DNA of 26,351 nucleotides. Origin: a virus. Position numbers and translations under genes: made by a program. The notes beneath the pieces are model-generated. The model worked only from the letters and a program-made list of their open reading frames with translations. It did no database searches and was not told the DNA's origin. Below, piece by piece: positions 24,963-26,351 of the stretch; the stretch's first letter is position 1; the number at the start of each line of letters is the position of its first letter. The stretch spans positions 1-26,351 of IMG/VR virus record IMGVR_UViG_3300020109_000117. One strand, given 5' to 3'.

Positions 24963-25052
24963 GTGACTGAGTATCAATTGTTTCTTATGTTTGCTACTTT
25001 CATGGCAGTTCTTTTTGGGACAGGACTGCTTGTTAATATCCTTCAGGACTAA
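24963..25052 (+). CDS. 29-residue single-pass membrane peptide
   Basis: A GTG-started frame encodes MTEYQLFLMFATFMAVLF, then GTGLLVNILQD. Residues about 5-25 are a continuous hydrophobic helix; the N-terminus is acidic. AAGGAGG at 24952-24958 lies only four bases before the GTG, rather close but strong, and the frame fills the space between two genes neatly. Small membrane peptides of this kind occur in phage accessory regions; holin-like, lysis-regulatory or inhibitory roles are possible but unsupported. Confidence 0.5.
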   Translation: MTEYQLFLMFATFMAVLFGTGLLVNILQD

Positions 25053-25063
25053 GGAGTCTTGCC

Positions 25064-25351
25064 ATGGCTAACCACAAAATCATGCTCCAAGCCTCTAGCT
25101 ACCTGACTCAAATGGGCATCCCATTCCAGTCAGTCAAGATGTTTGGCAAGCTGTTGGTTATCCATACCAACGACCACCATGCTGCAAAAATCATTCAAAG
25201 TATTCTTAGCGGCTCTGGCGTCAATAAAACAGGAATTGAAGAGCCAGACAGAATGAATGACGACTACGTTGTAACTGGTCTTATTGATGATGCCATCAAT
25301 GAAGCTCTCGAAGAGTTTGACGATATAGACTATGGGGATGAAGAGCAATGA
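25064..25351 (+). CDS. hypothetical protein with acidic tail, 95 residues
   Basis: AAGGAG sits nine bases upstream of the ATG. The N-terminal 50 residues suggest an alpha/beta fold (QASSYLTQMGIPFQSVKMFG, LLVIHTNDHHAAKIIQSILS), reminiscent of small ACT- or ferredoxin-like folds but with no motif that would settle it. Residues about 65-95 are strongly acidic (DDAINEALEEFDDIDYGDEE), which can mimic DNA in anti-restriction or inhibitor proteins; that is only a possibility here. The stop overlaps the next start in ATGA, so the two are coupled. Confidence 0.65.
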   Translation: MANHKIMLQASSYLTQMGIPFQSVKMFGKLLVIHTNDHHAAKIIQSILSGSGVNKTGIEEPDRMNDDYVVTGLIDDAINEALEEFDDIDYGDEEQ

Positions 25352-25539
25352 AGTTAATTTATCTCATTATCCTATTTCAAATCTGCGGCAACACTATGGC
25401 TATTTTTGAGGATGGTGAGCCTACTTTAGCTTGTCATCTAGTTAAGCAACAATGTGTGAGTCTGTCTATTGCGCAACTTATGATGCTGCGCCAGACTTCA
25501 TCTTGTACAAAACTTAAAGAGTTTAAAGTGGTTGAGTAG
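25348..25539 (+). CDS. small secreted protein with conserved-type cysteines
   Basis: A 63-residue protein with an export signal (MKLIYLIILFQICGNTMAIF). The cysteine at 13 is in FQIC, a poor lipobox, whereas NTMA before Ile-Phe-Glu-Asp fits signal peptidase I cleavage near residue 18, so a soluble secreted product is more likely than a lipoprotein. The mature part has three cysteines (TLACHLVKQQCVSLS, TSSCTKL) on a short helical scaffold. Its ATG lies within the stop of the preceding gene and it ends 12 bases before the metalloprotease gene. Function unknown; the link with the metalloprotease is by position only. Confidence 0.6.
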   Translation: MKLIYLIILFQICGNTMAIFEDGEPTLACHLVKQQCVSLSIAQLMMLRQTSSCTKLKEFKVVE

Positions 25540-25551
25540 TTAGGGGGACTT

Positions 25552-26154
25552 ATGCGTTTTGTCTTTATGGCTATATTGTTGGTTGGATGTGGGACAGGTC
25601 TTGGAACTACAGAAGTAGAAAAGATTGTGGAAGTCCCCCAACCCTTTTATATTGACACCCATAAAGTAGACGCCAAACTTCTTCCCCACGTTATGGAATT
25701 TGCCGGATATTGTGACAAGTTTGGAACATCTACCAAGTGCAAGGAAAACTTTAATAAAATCAAGTCAATACGGATTGTAGAGTCTTTTCCTGAAAAGTTT
25801 GTTATTGGCAAGTGTTATGTATCTTCCTCAAAGCGCTGGGTCGAGGTTCTTGACTGGCAGGACTCAGACTCTTTTTCAACTAAAGCTTTGATTGCGCACG
25901 AGCTGGCTCACTGCGCCCTTGGCGACCCCTTTTCTCACTACGACGAGGAAGATGACATCATGAATAGCTACTTAATCTCAGACCAGACCATCTTTCGTAG
26001 CTGGCCACAGCTCATTAAAGCTATGTTTTTACGCGCTGGCGGCTCTTTACCGTTGACACAAGAAGAAAATGCTTCTACAGTTACTCAGTCAATCATTACT
26101 GAGACAGGAGAGGTGGCTTGTGAAACCAGAGAAAATTCAATACCAAGACATTGA
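25552..26154 (+). CDS. lipoprotein zinc metalloprotease (HELAH motif)
   Basis: A 200-residue lipoprotein. Leader MRFVFMAILLVG, lipobox cysteine at 13 followed by Gly-Thr-Gly. H116-E117-L118-A119-H120 is a zincin HExxH motif; the following ALGDPFSHYDEEDDIMNS resembles the region 'C-x-L-G-x-x-H ... I-M-N' of a family of small bacterial and phage metallopeptidase lipoproteins, with H129 or D125 as possible third zinc ligand and M137 in a Met-turn-like position. The spacing from H120 to H129 is two residues longer than the form I know. Several cysteines (GYCDKFG, TKCKENF, GKCYVSS, AHCALG) point to an oxidising compartment. TTAGGGGG-like binding site precedes the ATG. The substrate, probably an envelope protein or a competing phage's factor, is inferred. 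Confidence 0.7.
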   Translation: MRFVFMAILLVGCGTGLGTTEVEKIVEVPQPFYIDTHKVDAKLLPHVMEFAGYCDKFGTSTKCKENFNKIKSIRIVESFPEKFVIGKCYVSSSKRWVEVLDWQDSDSFSTKALIAHELAHCALGDPFSHYDEEDDIMNSYLISDQTIFRSWPQLIKAMFLRAGGSLPLTQEENASTVTQSIITETGEVACETRENSIPRH

Positions 26155-26351
26155 AGACAAGTTTCCGCAGCTCTTAAGGTGTGGTTTAGAAGTCAACGAG
26201 GGTTGGTTATCATTAATTTGGGACATGTGTGAGCATCTTTTAGCCTCAAGAGAGGCTATTGGTGTTCCCATTTCAGAAGAAAATCCTCTGCACTTTACAC
26301 AAATTAAAGAAAAGTTTGGAACTCTTCGGGCATATGCAACTACGTCTACAG
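26120..26351 (+). CDS. conserved phage hypothetical protein, 5' part
   Basis: A GTG-started frame at 26120 runs off the end of the window with 77 complete codons. GGAGAGG lies seven bases upstream and the start overlaps the preceding gene by 35 bases. The translation has EGWLSLIWDMCEHLL and, later, FTQIKEKFGTLRAY, a pattern I know from a widespread family of uncharacterised phage proteins in which 'G-W-x-x-L-I' is followed by 'Q-I-K-E-K-F-G-x-L-R'. No enzymatic role is established for that family as far as I know. No signal peptide, so unlike its neighbours it is cytoplasmic. Confidence 0.65.
   Translation, partial: MKPEKIQYQDIEDKFPQLLRCGLEVNEGWLSLIWDMCEHLLASREAIGVPISEENPLHFTQIKEKFGTLRAYATTST

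Noticed and set aside
1-26351. tRNA genes, CRISPR arrays, insertion sequences or phage attachment sites
   Set aside because: I looked for cloverleaf arms, regular direct repeats with spacers, transposase motifs and terminal repeats and saw none.

Overview
The window is a stretch of a tailed-phage genome (Caudoviricetes) with contractile-tail, myovirus-type baseplate genes. Every supported gene lies on the + strand, genes are tightly packed, many stop and start codons touch or overlap, and the standard bacterial code fits throughout (TGA is used as a normal stop, for example at the end of the spike gene). The host is probably Gram-negative, because at least four small genes encode lipoproteins with a clear lipobox and no aspartate at +2. 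I cannot name the phage or the host from sequence alone.

Layout. 1-153 is the tail end of an unidentified gene. 184-20790 is one long structural block in the usual order of a myovirus tail module: tape measure (184-3225), baseplate hub (3250-5142), membrane-piercing spike (5139-6011), a tube/baseplate adaptor (6046-7119), a protein joining a LysM/gp53-like segment to a gp25-like domain (7128-8684), a giant baseplate J/gp6-like wedge protein of 2331 residues (8755-15750), a further wedge or tail protein I-like protein (15752-18283) and a fibre (18316-20790). Together they would set tail length, close the tube tip, build the six wedges around the hub and carry the receptor-binding fibres. 20803-21904 holds two smaller genes, one with a helix-turn-helix-like segment.

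21918-26351 is an accessory region of small genes of very different character: lipoproteins and secreted cysteine-containing proteins (21918, 23338, 24386, 25348, 25552), one of them a probable zinc metalloprotease (HELAH motif); an AT-rich, probably imported gene for a Mom-like GNAT acyltransferase that may modify phage DNA against restriction (22192-23046); several small hypotheticals; and a 29-residue membrane peptide. 

23701-24130 has no intact gene. It contains three copies of CTATAATAA in alternating orientation that form two competing hairpins, a cluster of five GGYCAATAG-like motifs, and a broken reading frame whose last 45 residues look like the toxin-binding domain of Xre/MbcA/ParS antitoxins. 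The most noteworthy points are the giant J-like wedge protein, the gp53/gp25-type fusion, the cluster of exported proteins with unusually short signal peptides, and the structured intergenic region. No tRNA, CRISPR array or insertion sequence was seen.
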